A stretch of DNA of 59,352 nucleotides. It comes from Thermoanaerobaculum sp. Its GTDB lineage: Bacteria; Acidobacteriota; Thermoanaerobaculia; Thermoanaerobaculales; Thermoanaerobaculaceae. The DNA lies in NCBI GenBank assembly GCA_025060245.1, contig JANXCP010000002.1:1-59352 (forward strand), in the 5' to 3' direction. The notes beneath the pieces are model-generated. The model saw only the letters and a list, made by a program, of their open reading frames with translations, made no database searches and was not told the origin of the DNA. This document shows positions 46,149-54,518 of this stretch, piece by piece (within the stretch, counting starts at the first letter, position 1; each line of letters opens with the position of its first letter). Both the position numbers and the translations under genes were made by a program.

Positions 46149-46944
46149 GGGGTTGGCCCTCCTTTTCCCAGCGAAAGACCCGGCGCACGGTCAAGGCCTT
46201 GCCCGATGGCGGGTCCACCTCTACCAAGACGGCCGCCAGAGCCCCCCCTTGGGTAGCCGGCTCCAACGCCCGCGGGGTGGCCAACAGGAAGCGTTCCAGC
46301 ACCTCTTTAGGTTTGAAGCCAATGATCCCCTGGTAAGGCCCGGTCATGCCCACGTCGGTAATAAAAGCAGTCCCCAGGGGGAGGATGCGCTCGTCCGCCG
46401 TAGGCACGTGGGTGTGAGTGCCCAAGACGGCGCTGACGCGCCCATCCAGGTACCATCCCATCGCTTGCTTTTCCGAGGTAGCCTCGGCGTGCATGTCCAC
46501 CAGCACCACCTTCACCTCGGGAGGGAGGGTGGCCAGGAGCCTGTCGGCGGTGCGGAAGGGCGATTCCATAGGGGTCATGAAGGTCAACCCTTGCAGGTTC
46601 AACACCGCCACCGGCACCCCCTGGCGGCGCGAGGTCATCACGCACAGGCCGCGCCCAGGGTTGCCCTCGGGGTAATTGGCCGGGCGCAGGAGGCGCGGTT
46701 CACGGTCAAGGAGGGGACCCGTTTCCTTCTTATCCCACACGTGGTTTCCCGAGGTGAACACATCCACCGGCAGGGCTGACAGCTCTGCCCACACCTCGGC
46801 GGTCAAACCAAACCCCCCCGCGGCGTTTTCCACGTTGGCCACGACAAAATCGGGCTGCAATTCTCCCACCACCTTGGGCAAGAGCTGCCGCAAGATCCGA
46901 CGTCCCACGCGACCTACCACGTCACCAATGAAAAGCAGCCTCAT
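46135..46944 (-). CDS. YmdB-type metallophosphoesterase (TIGR00282 family)
   Basis: 269 residues. Dimetal phosphodiesterase; the Bacillus YmdB acts on 2',3'-cyclic nucleotides. Metal ligands are visible in LLFIGDVVGRVGRR, VANVENAAGGFG, SGNHVWDKKE, VVLVDMHAEATSEK and GTHTHVPTADE. Cytoplasmic, full length. ATG at 46944 has GGAGGGG upstream. Its job next to LPS transferases is not evident. Confidence 0.93.
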   Translation of the reverse strand: MRLLFIGDVVGRVGRRILRQLLPKVVGELQPDFVVANVENAAGGFGLTAEVWAELSALPVDVFTSGNHVWDKKETGPLLDREPRLLRPANYPEGNPGRGLCVMTSRRQGVPVAVLNLQGLTFMTPMESPFRTADRLLATLPPEVKVVLVDMHAEATSEKQAMGWYLDGRVSAVLGTHTHVPTADERILPLGTAFITDVGMTGPYQGIIGFKPKEVLERFLLATPRALEPATQGGALAAVLVEVDPPSGKALTVRRVFRWEKEGQPHAPV

Positions 46945-47000
46945 CGCCCCTCCGCGCTTAGGTTACCCCAAAGGGGACGCGGCCGGTTCTGAGTCAGCCC

Positions 47001-47028
47001 TTGACAACACCTTCGCACACCTAATAAT
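47001..47028 (+). promoter_or_regulatory. Promoter of the bc-complex operon
   Basis: -35 TTGACA (47001-47006) and -10 AATAAT (47023-47028, within TAATAAT) with a 16-base spacer, 28 bases before the Rieske ATG. It is an ordinary housekeeping-type promoter with a short leader containing GGGGGGAG. Confidence 0.8.
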
Positions 47029-47056
47029 GCTCGGCAGTGGTTGACGGGGGGAGCCC

Positions 47057-47500
47057 ATGAGCAGCCATCAGCGGATCAGCCGAAAAAGCTTCCTCAACTG
47101 GTTCTTGGGCACATCCTTAGGGGCTACCATCCTGGCCACGTTGTACCCCATCTTCCGCTACGTACTGCCCCCTGAAGTGGCAGAAGCCCCCACCAACCGC
47201 GTGTTGGCGGGCAAGCTGTCCGAGCTGCCACCGAATACCGGAAAGGTGTTTCGCTTCGGCGCCAAGCCGGGCATCCTCGTGCGCACCCCCAGTGGCGAAG
47301 TGCGCGCCTTTTCCGGGATCTGTACGCACCTCAACTGCACTGTGCAGTACCGGCCTGACTTCCAGCACATTTGGTGCGCGTGCCATAACGGCCACTACGA
47401 TTTGCAGGGGAAAAACATTCAGGGACCACCCCCGCGCCCGTTGGAAGCGTACCGAGTGGATATCGTGGGTGACGAGATCTACGTCACACGGGGAGCCTAG
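47057..47500 (+). CDS. Rieske iron-sulfur protein of a bc-type complex
   Basis: 147 residues. An N-terminal SRKSFLNWFLGTSLGATILATL combines a twin-arginine-like motif (Arg-Lys) with the membrane anchor. The [2Fe-2S] cluster ligands are in ICTHLNCTVQY (Cys, His) and WCACHNGHYDLQG (Cys, His), with the disulfide cysteines present. It passes electrons from menaquinol at the Qo site to the cytochrome c partner. Shine-Dalgarno GGGGGGAG. Three bases before the cytochrome b gene. Confidence 0.96.
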   Translation: MSSHQRISRKSFLNWFLGTSLGATILATLYPIFRYVLPPEVAEAPTNRVLAGKLSELPPNTGKVFRFGAKPGILVRTPSGEVRAFSGICTHLNCTVQYRPDFQHIWCACHNGHYDLQGKNIQGPPPRPLEAYRVDIVGDEIYVTRGA

Positions 47501-47503
47501 GCC

Positions 47504-48574
47504 ATGAGACTGGGGGAACGCATTTGGCACGCGCTGGACAGTCGCCTAAACTTGCAACCCCTGGTGCAGTTTGCCAAGGAGAAAAGCGTCCCCAGACATC
47601 GCCACGACTGGATGTACTACTTTGGCGGCTTGACCCTGTTCTTCTTTGGCGTGCAAGTGATCACCGGCATCCTTTTGTTGTTGTACTACCGGCCCACGGC
47701 GGAGGCCGCCTTTGAGAGCGTGCAGTTCATCATGAGCCGCGTTCCCTTCGGCTGGCTCATCCGCTCCATCCACTCCTGGTCGGCCAACCTCATGATCGCC
47801 GCCGCGTTCGTCCACATGTTCACGGTGTTCTTCTCCGGGGCTTACGTCAAGCCCCGCGAGTTGACCTGGTGGACCGGCGCCGCCCTTTTGCTTCTGGCAC
47901 TGGGATTTGGTTTCTCGGGTTACCTGCTGCCTTGGAACGAGTTGGCCTTTTTTGCCACCCGCGTGGGTACGGACATGGTCTCCAAGGTGCCCCTGGTGGG
48001 GGATTGGCTGCTCAAAGTCCTGCGTGGCGGAGAGGACGTGACCGGAGCCACCCTGACTCGCTTTTTTGGCATTCATGTGGCCATCTTGCCCATGCTCACC
48101 AGCCTGCTCATCCTGTTACACCTGGCCCTCATCCAACGGCAGGGGATGCACGAACCGCAGGAAAAGCCCCCGCTGCCCCCCCGCCCTTTCTTCCCCAACT
48201 TCGTGTTGCGGGAGCTCATGGTGTGGCTGGTGGGCTTGGCCGCTCTCGCGGCCCTGGCGGCGTTTTTTCCGTGGGAGTTGGGCAAAAAGGCTGATCCCTT
48301 TGCCCCGGCCCCCGCAGGCATTAAACCCGAATGGTATTTCCTTTTCATGTTCGAAACCCTAAAGCTTCTGCCCGCCAAAATCTTTGGCCTGGACGGTGAG
48401 GTCGTAGGCTTGGCCGCCTTCACCGCCGGTGGGCTCTTCTGGTTCCTCGCCCCCCTTTGGGACCGCAAACGGGCTCGGGGGGAGAAAAGCCTCTTCGCCT
48501 TGCTGGTGGGGTGGGGGGTTTTGCTCTACATCCTCTCCTTCACCGCCCTGTCCTACCTGGGGGTGTTCCAATGA
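47504..48574 (+). CDS. Cytochrome b subunit (N- and C-domains fused) of the bc-type complex
   Basis: 356 residues, about eight membrane segments. Haem ligands: His-x13-His in [18 protein letters not shown] and His-x14-His in [23 protein letters not shown]; the x14 spacing is that of b6f/menaquinol types. The Qo motif is [13 protein letters not shown]. Both halves are in one polypeptide, shorter than mitochondrial cytochrome b. The stop overlaps the next gene as ATGA. Menaquinol is the likely donor, in line with mqnA and mqnC. Confidence 0.95.
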   Translation: MRLGERIWHALDSRLNLQPLVQFAKEKSVPRHRHDWMYYFGGLTLFFFGVQVITGILLLLYYRPTAEAAFESVQFIMSRVPFGWLIRSIHSWSANLMIAAAFVHMFTVFFSGAYVKPRELTWWTGAALLLLALGFGFSGYLLPWNELAFFATRVGTDMVSKVPLVGDWLLKVLRGGEDVTGATLTRFFGIHVAILPMLTSLLILLHLALIQRQGMHEPQEKPPLPPRPFFPNFVLRELMVWLVGLAALAALAAFFPWELGKKADPFAPAPAGIKPEWYFLFMFETLKLLPAKIFGLDGEVVGLAAFTAGGLFWFLAPLWDRKRARGEKSLFALLVGWGVLLYILSFTALSYLGVFQ

Positions 48575-49842
48575 CCCGCCTTCTCTCCCTCGCCGCCCTT
48601 GCCTGCGCCGCCCTGGCGTTGGCCGCTCCGCCACCGAGGACGGTGGGGGCACCCGGCAAACCCGCTCAGGACCAGTGCACCCTCTGCCACAGGGAGCTGG
48701 AGGAGGCGCGGCTGCGCCAGCCGGCGTTGTTGGCCGCCGAAGACGTCCACCACCGGCAAGGGATCACCTGCGCTGGGTGCCACGGGGGAGACCCCGCGGC
48801 CACCGAGCCTGAGGTGGCCATGGACCCAAGCAAGGGCTTTGTGGGCAAGATTCCCCCGCAGAAGGTCCCTGAGGTTTGCGCGGCCTGCCACAGCGACACC
48901 AGCTTCATGCTGCGCTACGACCCCAACATCCCCACTGATCAGCTGGCCCAGTACCGCACCTCCAAACACGGCCTGGGACTGGCGAAGGGGGATCAGCGGG
49001 TGGCGACCTGTGCGTCGTGCCATGGGGCGCATGGGATCTTGCCCGCCAGTGATGCCCGCTCCCCCGTTTACCCGAGCCGCATTGTGGAGACCTGCGCCCG
49101 CTGCCACGCCGACCGTTCTCTGATGGCCCAGTACGGCATTCCGGGAAATGAAATCGAGGACTACCAGCAGTCGGTGCACTACCAGGCGCTGACCGTGAAG
49201 AACGACCTTTCCGCCCCGACCTGCAACGATTGTCACGGAGCCCACGGGGCCACGCCCCCTGGCGTTTCCTCGGTGTCCAACGTCTGCGGCACCTGCCACC
49301 TTACCCAACGGGAGGCCTTTGACCTGTCTCCCCACAAGGACGCTTTCGCCACCATGGAGCAGCCAGCCTGTGAGGCCTGCCACTCCAACCACAAGGTCGT
49401 CCCGCCCCAGGACCAGTGGATTGGAGTAGAGGAGGGCCAAGTTTGCGGCACCTGCCACAGTGCCGGGGACCCCGGCGCGGAGGCGGCGGAGAAGATCAGG
49501 CACGCATTGCTGGAAACGGTGCAGCGCAGCGAGGCGGTCCGGCAACGAGTGGAGCGGGCGGAGCAGCGTGGCATGCTGATGGATGAGGCTCTGGTGAAGT
49601 TGGAGGAAGCCCACCAAGCCCTGGTGCTGGCCCGCAACGACGTGCATACCGTGGACCCCGCCCGGGTACAGGCGAGGACCGAGGAGGCGCAAATGGTGTT
49701 GGCGAAAGCCGAGGCGGACGCCGCCGCCGCTGAAGAAGAACTGGCTTTCCGCCACCGAGGGCTCAAAGTTTCCCTGCTGGTCATTCTCCTGGCGGTGGTA
49801 GCCCTAGGTTTGAAGATTCGCGAGCTGGAAAAGCAGAGCTAG
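48571..49842 (+). CDS. Membrane-anchored nine-haem cytochrome c, third subunit of the bc-type complex
   Basis: 423 residues with a signal peptide (cleavage about residue 20-25). Nine CxxCH motifs: at 36-40, 67-71, 103-107, 147-151, 175-179, 218-222, 239-243, 267-271 and 292-296, with many extra His as sixth ligands (for example SVHYQ, SKHGLG). A charged coiled coil follows (about 305-395) and one C-terminal membrane segment (about 398-415). It presumably replaces the mono- or dihaem cytochrome c1 and wires menaquinol oxidation to periplasmic acceptors. It overlaps the cytochrome b gene as ATGA and, at its 3' end, the convergent NapH-like gene by 62 bases. Acceptor unknown. Confidence 0.92.
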   Translation: MTRLLSLAALACAALALAAPPPRTVGAPGKPAQDQCTLCHRELEEARLRQPALLAAEDVHHRQGITCAGCHGGDPAATEPEVAMDPSKGFVGKIPPQKVPEVCAACHSDTSFMLRYDPNIPTDQLAQYRTSKHGLGLAKGDQRVATCASCHGAHGILPASDARSPVYPSRIVETCARCHADRSLMAQYGIPGNEIEDYQQSVHYQALTVKNDLSAPTCNDCHGAHGATPPGVSSVSNVCGTCHLTQREAFDLSPHKDAFATMEQPACEACHSNHKVVPPQDQWIGVEEGQVCGTCHSAGDPGAEAAEKIRHALLETVQRSEAVRQRVERAEQRGMLMDEALVKLEEAHQALVLARNDVHTVDPARVQARTEEAQMVLAKAEADAAAAEEELAFRHRGLKVSLLVILLAVVALGLKIRELEKQS

Positions 49843-50890
49843 CCGGACCTGGCGCCCTCACCGCGGGTTCTTTTTCCGGCGGCGCCATCCCCCCCACATG
49901 CGTGTACAAAGGGGAGTGGATTTCCCGCAGGCGCCGTGCGTACTCCTCCTCGCTGACCACGCCGCGCCAGTGGCCTGCCAGGCGGAAGCCCCAGGTCACT
50001 GCCAAGTACACCCCCACCGCCAAGAGCACCCCGTGGGCCGGGCGCAGGCGACGCCGAGCCGCGGCCAGCCGTAAACACCCCTCCACCGGGCAGGAGGCGA
50101 CGCAGTCCTGGCAGCCCGTGCACTCCACCGAGCGGACGCGGGCCAGCCGGTGCACCGGCAGGCGAGCCGGGCAAACCTTGCTGCAGACCTTGCAGTTGGT
50201 GCAGCGTTTCGGGTCGCGCACCACCTTCCACGGCGCCAAAAGACCCATGAGCCCCACCAAAGCGCCGTAGGGGCAAAAGTACCGGCACCACAGGTCCCGC
50301 ACCAGCACCGAGCCCACCACCAGCACACCCACCACCGCCACCGTAAGCCGCGAAGGCTGGGCAAAGAACAGCAACATCTTCACGTCAGCGACGCGGTTGT
50401 AGGGGCTGTCCAGAAAGGAACGTACTTGGGCCAGGTCCATGGCCACCAGCACCGCCCAGAGGAAAAAGGCCAACAGGAGCCACTTGACGCTTCGCAGGAA
50501 CCAGTCCAGCACACGGGGGAGCTCCCAAGTGCTTCCCAAAAGCCTTCGTCCCAGCCGGCCCAACCATTCCGATACGGCCCCCACGGGGCACAGGTGGGAG
50601 CAAAAGGATCGGGCTACCGTGGCACTCATCAGCAGCGCCCCCACCAGGATGGCCAAGCCTGCGGGGTGAACCGGGTGCACTCCCTCGCCGGCCAGCCACA
50701 GGCGCAAGGACATGAGGGCGGAAATGGGCAAGAACCCCTCCACCCCCGGGGGGCGGTTCACCGCAGGGGTCTGGCCGCGCAGGTGGGCAAAGGCCCAAAG
50801 GGTGAAGAGGACGCCCACCAAAAGCGTCCAAAGGAAAAACAAGACCTGCCAACAACGGCGCCAGCGCACCACCTTAAAAAGTCTCGCCAT
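49781..50890 (-). CDS. NapH/NosR-like membrane iron-sulfur protein
   Basis: 369 residues, about five or six membrane segments. Two CxxxCP-type motifs in FCSHLCPVGAVSE and WCRYFCPYGALVG, then two [4Fe-4S] motifs CTNCKVCSKVCP and CTGCQDCVASCP, as in NapH/NosR/CcoG-type quinol-linked electron carriers. A last membrane segment and a long Pro-rich tail follow. It may transfer electrons between quinones and periplasmic or cytoplasmic partners. The start has GGGGGGAG upstream. The 3' end overlaps the nine-haem cytochrome gene by 62 bases on the opposite strand; a functional link with that complex is only suggested by position. Confidence 0.88.
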   Translation of the reverse strand: MARLFKVVRWRRCWQVLFFLWTLLVGVLFTLWAFAHLRGQTPAVNRPPGVEGFLPISALMSLRLWLAGEGVHPVHPAGLAILVGALLMSATVARSFCSHLCPVGAVSEWLGRLGRRLLGSTWELPRVLDWFLRSVKWLLLAFFLWAVLVAMDLAQVRSFLDSPYNRVADVKMLLFFAQPSRLTVAVVGVLVVGSVLVRDLWCRYFCPYGALVGLMGLLAPWKVVRDPKRCTNCKVCSKVCPARLPVHRLARVRSVECTGCQDCVASCPVEGCLRLAAARRRLRPAHGVLLAVGVYLAVTWGFRLAGHWRGVVSEEEYARRLREIHSPLYTHVGGMAPPEKEPAVRAPGPASSAFPARESSNLGLPPPGE

Positions 50891-50954
50891 TGCGCTCCCC
50901 CCGCGTGCAACTTAAGGTCTGAGAAAGGGGTCTTCTTTGCGCTGGCGCAAGAAG

Positions 50955-52217
50955 CTACCGGCCGCTCTCGAAACGGGCCCAGGACCAGCGCTCCACGATG
51001 GAGGCAGTCACCAGATCGCCGGTGACGTTGAGGGTGGTGCGGCACATATCCAGGAGCCGGTCCACGCCAAAGACCACCGCGATGCCCTCCGGCGGCACGC
51101 CGACCGTGGCCAGGACCATCATGAGCAAGGGCAGGGAACCGCCCGGGACCCCCGCCGTGCCGATGGCGGTCACCACCGCCAACAACACCACCAGCACCTG
51201 GGCCTTCAGCGACAAGGGCACGCCGAACACCTGCGCCAGGAACAGCACGGTGGCACCTTCAAACAGCGCCGTCCCGTTCATATTCAAGGTGGCCCCCAAA
51301 GGAAGGACAAACCCCGCCACCTCCCGGGAGATCCCCAGCTCATCCTGGGCCACCCGCATGGTGGTGGGGAGCGTGGCGTTGGAAGAGGAGGTGGAGAAGG
51401 CGGTGACCATCACCAGGCGAATACGCCGCAAAAACTCCAGCGGGGCGCGCCCGGCCACCAAGCGCACCACCAGCGGGTACACCACGAACTGGAACACGGC
51501 GAGCGCACCCACCACCGTGACCACGAAGGAGGAAAGGGTGAGCAACAGGCGCCAGCCAAACCGAGCGCTCACGGAAAAAATCAGGCAAAACACCCCCACC
51601 GGCGCCACGCGCATCACCAGGTTGATGATGGCCACCGTGGTGTGGGCTAAGCCCTCCAGTACCGACCCCAGCGCCCCAGCTTTCTCCCCCGCCGTGGCAA
51701 GGCCCACACCCAAGAACAGAGCAAAGACGATCACCGCCAACATATCCCCTGCGGCTGCTGCTTGCACGGGATTCCGGGGAATCAACTTCACCACCAACTC
51801 CGGCCACAGGGAGCGTCCAGCCATTTCCGCCGCCGAGCCCACCTCCCCGGCGTAGGCCGCTAAGAGTTGCTGCTTCACCTCTGCCGCGAGGGCTGCCCCG
51901 GGGCGGAGCAGGTTCATGGTAAAGATCCCCAAGGCGGACGAGGTTGTGGTGAGGAACAAGAAACAGAGCAAGGTGAGCGCTCCCAACCGGCCCACCTCGC
52001 GCAGGCTGCCCAAGGCCGCCACCCCCGTGGACAGGGTGGAGAGGATGAGGGGGATGACCACCATGATGAGGGCCGAAAGCCACATGCGACCCAAAGGTTC
52101 GGAGAGGTTGCGCACGAACCAGACAAGGATTGGGTGGTTCGGGGCCAGGGTTTGGGCGAGGATGCCCATGCCCGCTCCCGCTAAGAGAGCGGCAAAGATC
52201 CGGTTGGGCAGGCTCAA
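50955..52217 (-). CDS. Dicarboxylate/amino acid:cation symporter (DAACS family)
   Basis: 420 residues, eight-segment glutamate-transporter fold. The HP1 serine-rich tip STSSSNATLP and the NMNGTALFEG element (usual NMDGT) are present, with VPGGSLPLLMMVLATVG and DRLLDMCRTTLNVTGD in HP2/TM8, where Asp-Arg positions bind the substrate. Imports dicarboxylates or acidic amino acids with Na+ or H+. TTG at 52217 has GGGGGG four bases upstream. Nine bases after rsgA. Confidence 0.94.
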   Translation of the reverse strand: MSLPNRIFAALLAGAGMGILAQTLAPNHPILVWFVRNLSEPLGRMWLSALIMVVIPLILSTLSTGVAALGSLREVGRLGALTLLCFLFLTTTSSALGIFTMNLLRPGAALAAEVKQQLLAAYAGEVGSAAEMAGRSLWPELVVKLIPRNPVQAAAAGDMLAVIVFALFLGVGLATAGEKAGALGSVLEGLAHTTVAIINLVMRVAPVGVFCLIFSVSARFGWRLLLTLSSFVVTVVGALAVFQFVVYPLVVRLVAGRAPLEFLRRIRLVMVTAFSTSSSNATLPTTMRVAQDELGISREVAGFVLPLGATLNMNGTALFEGATVLFLAQVFGVPLSLKAQVLVVLLAVVTAIGTAGVPGGSLPLLMMVLATVGVPPEGIAVVFGVDRLLDMCRTTLNVTGDLVTASIVERWSWARFESGR

Positions 52218-52226
52218 GGTCCCCCC

Positions 52227-53144
52227 TTAACTCCGGTAAAGGCCAGCGGCCAGCTCGCCGCGCAGCTTGAGGTAGGAAGCGTACCGCCGCGAGGACACCT
52301 TGCCATCCTCCACCGCCCGCCGCACCTGGCAATCGGGCTCACGGTCGTGACTGCAGTTGGCAAAGGCGCACTGAGCGGCGAGGGTCTGCAGCTCGGGAAA
52401 GCAGGAAGAGAGCTCTTCGGGCTTCAAGTCCCACAGGCCGAACTCCTTGACCCCTGGGGTATCTACCACGAACCCCCCGCCGGGCAGGGGCAGCAGCTGG
52501 GCGGTGGTGGTGGTGTGTCGCCCCTTCCCTGTGGCATCGGAAATGGAACCCTCCTGCAGCCGGTACCCGGGGTGGATGGCGTTCAAAAGCGCCGATTTCC
52601 CTACCCCCGAAGGGCCACAGAAAAGGGTGGTCCTGCCGGCGAGGGCCCGCTTCAGGTTGCCCATGCCACGGGCCGTGCGAGCCGAGGTCAAAAAGATCTC
52701 GTACCCCGCGTCCTGGTAGTCGCCAATCCACGGTTCCACCAGCTCTAGGCCCTGATCCACCTTGTTGACGCACACGATGGGGCGAATCCCGGCGTGGTGG
52801 CACGCCACCAGGAGGCGATCTAAAAGACGCGGGTTGGGCTCGGGGAGCTTGGCCGCCAATACCACCACCGCTTGGTCCACGTTGGCGGCAATGACCCGCG
52901 GCCGTTCCTCCCCGGGGGACTTGCGCATGAGGGTGGTGCGCCGCGGCAGCACCTCCGCCACCACCGCACCGCCCCTTTCCCGAAGGACCTTCACCCGGTC
53001 CCCCACCACCAGACGCCGGTCCTGGGTATCTTCATGCCACAGCAGCCGGCGGCGGAACGGCACCACCAGATTTTCTTCTCCCAGCTGTACCCGCACCAAG
53101 GGACCGAATACGGCGGTGACGACGGCTTCCTGGGCTTCCGTCAC
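52227..53144 (-). CDS. rsgA: Ribosome small subunit-dependent GTPase A
   Basis: 305 residues from GTG at 53144. OB-fold, then a circularly permuted GTPase (G4 NKVD, G5 SA, G1 GPSGVGKSALLN, G3 DTPGVKEFGL) and the C-terminal zinc region CFPELQTLAAQCAFANCSHDREPDC. Helps 30S maturation. GTG at 53159 is also in frame but overlaps the -10; the inner GTG six bases past TATACT fits the leaderless pattern. Starts 18 bases after the htrA stop. Confidence 0.95.
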   Translation of the reverse strand: MTEAQEAVVTAVFGPLVRVQLGEENLVVPFRRRLLWHEDTQDRRLVVGDRVKVLRERGGAVVAEVLPRRTTLMRKSPGEERPRVIAANVDQAVVVLAAKLPEPNPRLLDRLLVACHHAGIRPIVCVNKVDQGLELVEPWIGDYQDAGYEIFLTSARTARGMGNLKRALAGRTTLFCGPSGVGKSALLNAIHPGYRLQEGSISDATGKGRHTTTTAQLLPLPGGGFVVDTPGVKEFGLWDLKPEELSSCFPELQTLAAQCAFANCSHDREPDCQVRRAVEDGKVSSRRYASYLKLRGELAAGLYRS

Positions 53145-53150
53145 GAGGCA

Positions 53151-53156
53151 AGTATA
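53151..53156 (-). promoter_or_regulatory. -10 (TATACT) for leaderless rsgA
   Basis: TATACT is six bases before the GTG at 53144 (spacer TGCCTC) and lies in the 17-base gap after the htrA stop. No Shine-Dalgarno is present. Confidence 0.6.
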
Positions 53157-53161
53157 CACAC

Positions 53162-54448
53162 CTAGGGCGCCAGCCTAAAGGTAAAGTGGTACTGGAACCC
53201 TTCGTGGCCAATGACCAGCAACACGGAAGAGCGGAGGTAGTCCCGCGTCAGGATCTGGTTCACCTCCTGCAGGCTCTGCACCCGTTGGCCGTTGACCGCC
53301 AAGAGCACCACCCCCGCGGTAAACCCCGCCTCTTCCGCAGGCGTGTTGGGCAGCACCTTTTGCACCACCACCCAGCCTCGCCGAGCAGTCAAGCGCACCC
53401 CCACGTAGCGCAGAAGCAATTGCTCGCCCAAGTTTTCCGGTGGGGTGGTGGCACGCAAGCTCAGCCGCCGTGAGGAAGCCCCTTCCGCCAGTTCCAGCTC
53501 CACCCGCTCGCCTGGGGCCACCTGCGCCAGGAGCGTGGCAAAGTCGTCCCGGGAAGCCAGGGCGCGACCGTTGCCGGAGAGGATCACGTCGCCCACCGCC
53601 AGCTTGCCATCGGCGGGAGAAGCGGGAAACACATCCACCACGCGAATGCCTGCGCCGTTGCGGCCTTTTTGCGCAAGGGGCAAGTCCCGCACAAAGATCC
53701 CGAGCCAGGCGGGTTGCACCCGCCCGTAGCGCAACAGATCAGCCACCACACGGCGCACCCGCTTGGCAGGGATGGCGAAACCGATGCCCTGGGCCTCGCC
53801 CACGATGGCGGTGTTGATCCCGATGAGGCGGCCGTCCAAATCCACCAGAGCCCCACCGGAGTTACCCGGGTTAATGGAGGCGTCGGTTTGCAGGAAGTCG
53901 GTGTACACGCGGTTGGTACGCGGGGAGGAAACGGTGCGGTCACGGGCCGAAAGCACCCCCACCGTGACCGTGTTTTCCAACCCCAAGGGGTTGCCGATGG
54001 CCAGGACCGTTTCCCCGATCATCAGGTCATCCTGCTCCGCCACCGGTAAGAACGGCAGTCCCTTGGCGTTGACCCGCAGCAGGGCCAAATCCGAGTCGGC
54101 ATCGGAGCCCACCACCTCCGCTTGTTCCTGCCTGCCCGAAAGGAAGCGGACGGAAATTTCCGCGGCCCCGGCGATGACGTGCTCGTTGGTGACGATGAGG
54201 CCATCGGGGCTGATGACCACTCCAGAGCCCAAGGACTGCGTCTCGTACTCCCGCGGCGGGGCAAACTCCGGGAAGAGCTGGTCAAAGAGCGTTCGGCCGC
54301 GCAGTCGGACCACTTGTTTTGCCGTGAGGTTCACCACCGCGGGCCTGACCTTTTCCACCACTTGCACCACCGGCGTGCGCCGGTTGGTTTGGGCGGCACC
54401 GGGCTCCACCAGCAAAACCAGACAAAGGAGCACACCCCATCTGCCCAT
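53162..54448 (-). CDS. HtrA/DegP-like periplasmic serine protease with two PDZ domains
   Basis: 428 residues from ATG at 54448 (GGGAGGGGG five bases upstream), giving a signal peptide ending EPGAAQ. The trypsin-like triad is complete: His90 (VTNEHVIAG), Asp120 (DADSDLALL), Ser197 (INPGNSGGALVD). PDZ1 lies near ARNGAGIRVVDVFPASPADGKL region and PDZ2 near KVLPNTPAEEAGFTAGVVL. Degrades or refolds misfolded envelope proteins. The frame is open 38 codons further upstream, but this part is unconserved. A pseudo-start at 54562 would overlap the divergent amidase. Confidence 0.94.
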   Translation of the reverse strand: MGRWGVLLCLVLLVEPGAAQTNRRTPVVQVVEKVRPAVVNLTAKQVVRLRGRTLFDQLFPEFAPPREYETQSLGSGVVISPDGLIVTNEHVIAGAAEISVRFLSGRQEQAEVVGSDADSDLALLRVNAKGLPFLPVAEQDDLMIGETVLAIGNPLGLENTVTVGVLSARDRTVSSPRTNRVYTDFLQTDASINPGNSGGALVDLDGRLIGINTAIVGEAQGIGFAIPAKRVRRVVADLLRYGRVQPAWLGIFVRDLPLAQKGRNGAGIRVVDVFPASPADGKLAVGDVILSGNGRALASRDDFATLLAQVAPGERVELELAEGASSRRLSLRATTPPENLGEQLLLRYVGVRLTARRGWVVVQKVLPNTPAEEAGFTAGVVLLAVNGQRVQSLQEVNQILTRDYLRSSVLLVIGHEGFQYHFTFRLAP

Positions 54449-54494
54449 CGCAACCCCCTCCCCGAAAAGCTTAAACCGTGAGGTGGACCAGGCG

Positions 54495-54500
54495 TACACT
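54495..54500 (+). promoter_or_regulatory. -10 (TACACT) before the amidase gene, short leader
   Basis: TACACT 18 bases before the ATG at 54519; GAGGTG lies in between at Shine-Dalgarno distance, so this message has a short leader and is not leaderless. Confidence 0.4.
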
Positions 54501-54518
54501 TTGGTCGCGAGGTGCCCC

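Noticed and set aside
53763-54518. In-frame extension of the amidase by about 250 codons upstream
   Set aside because: It is antisense to the conserved HtrA protease, and a Tat signal peptide, Shine-Dalgarno and -10 lie at the ATG at 54519.
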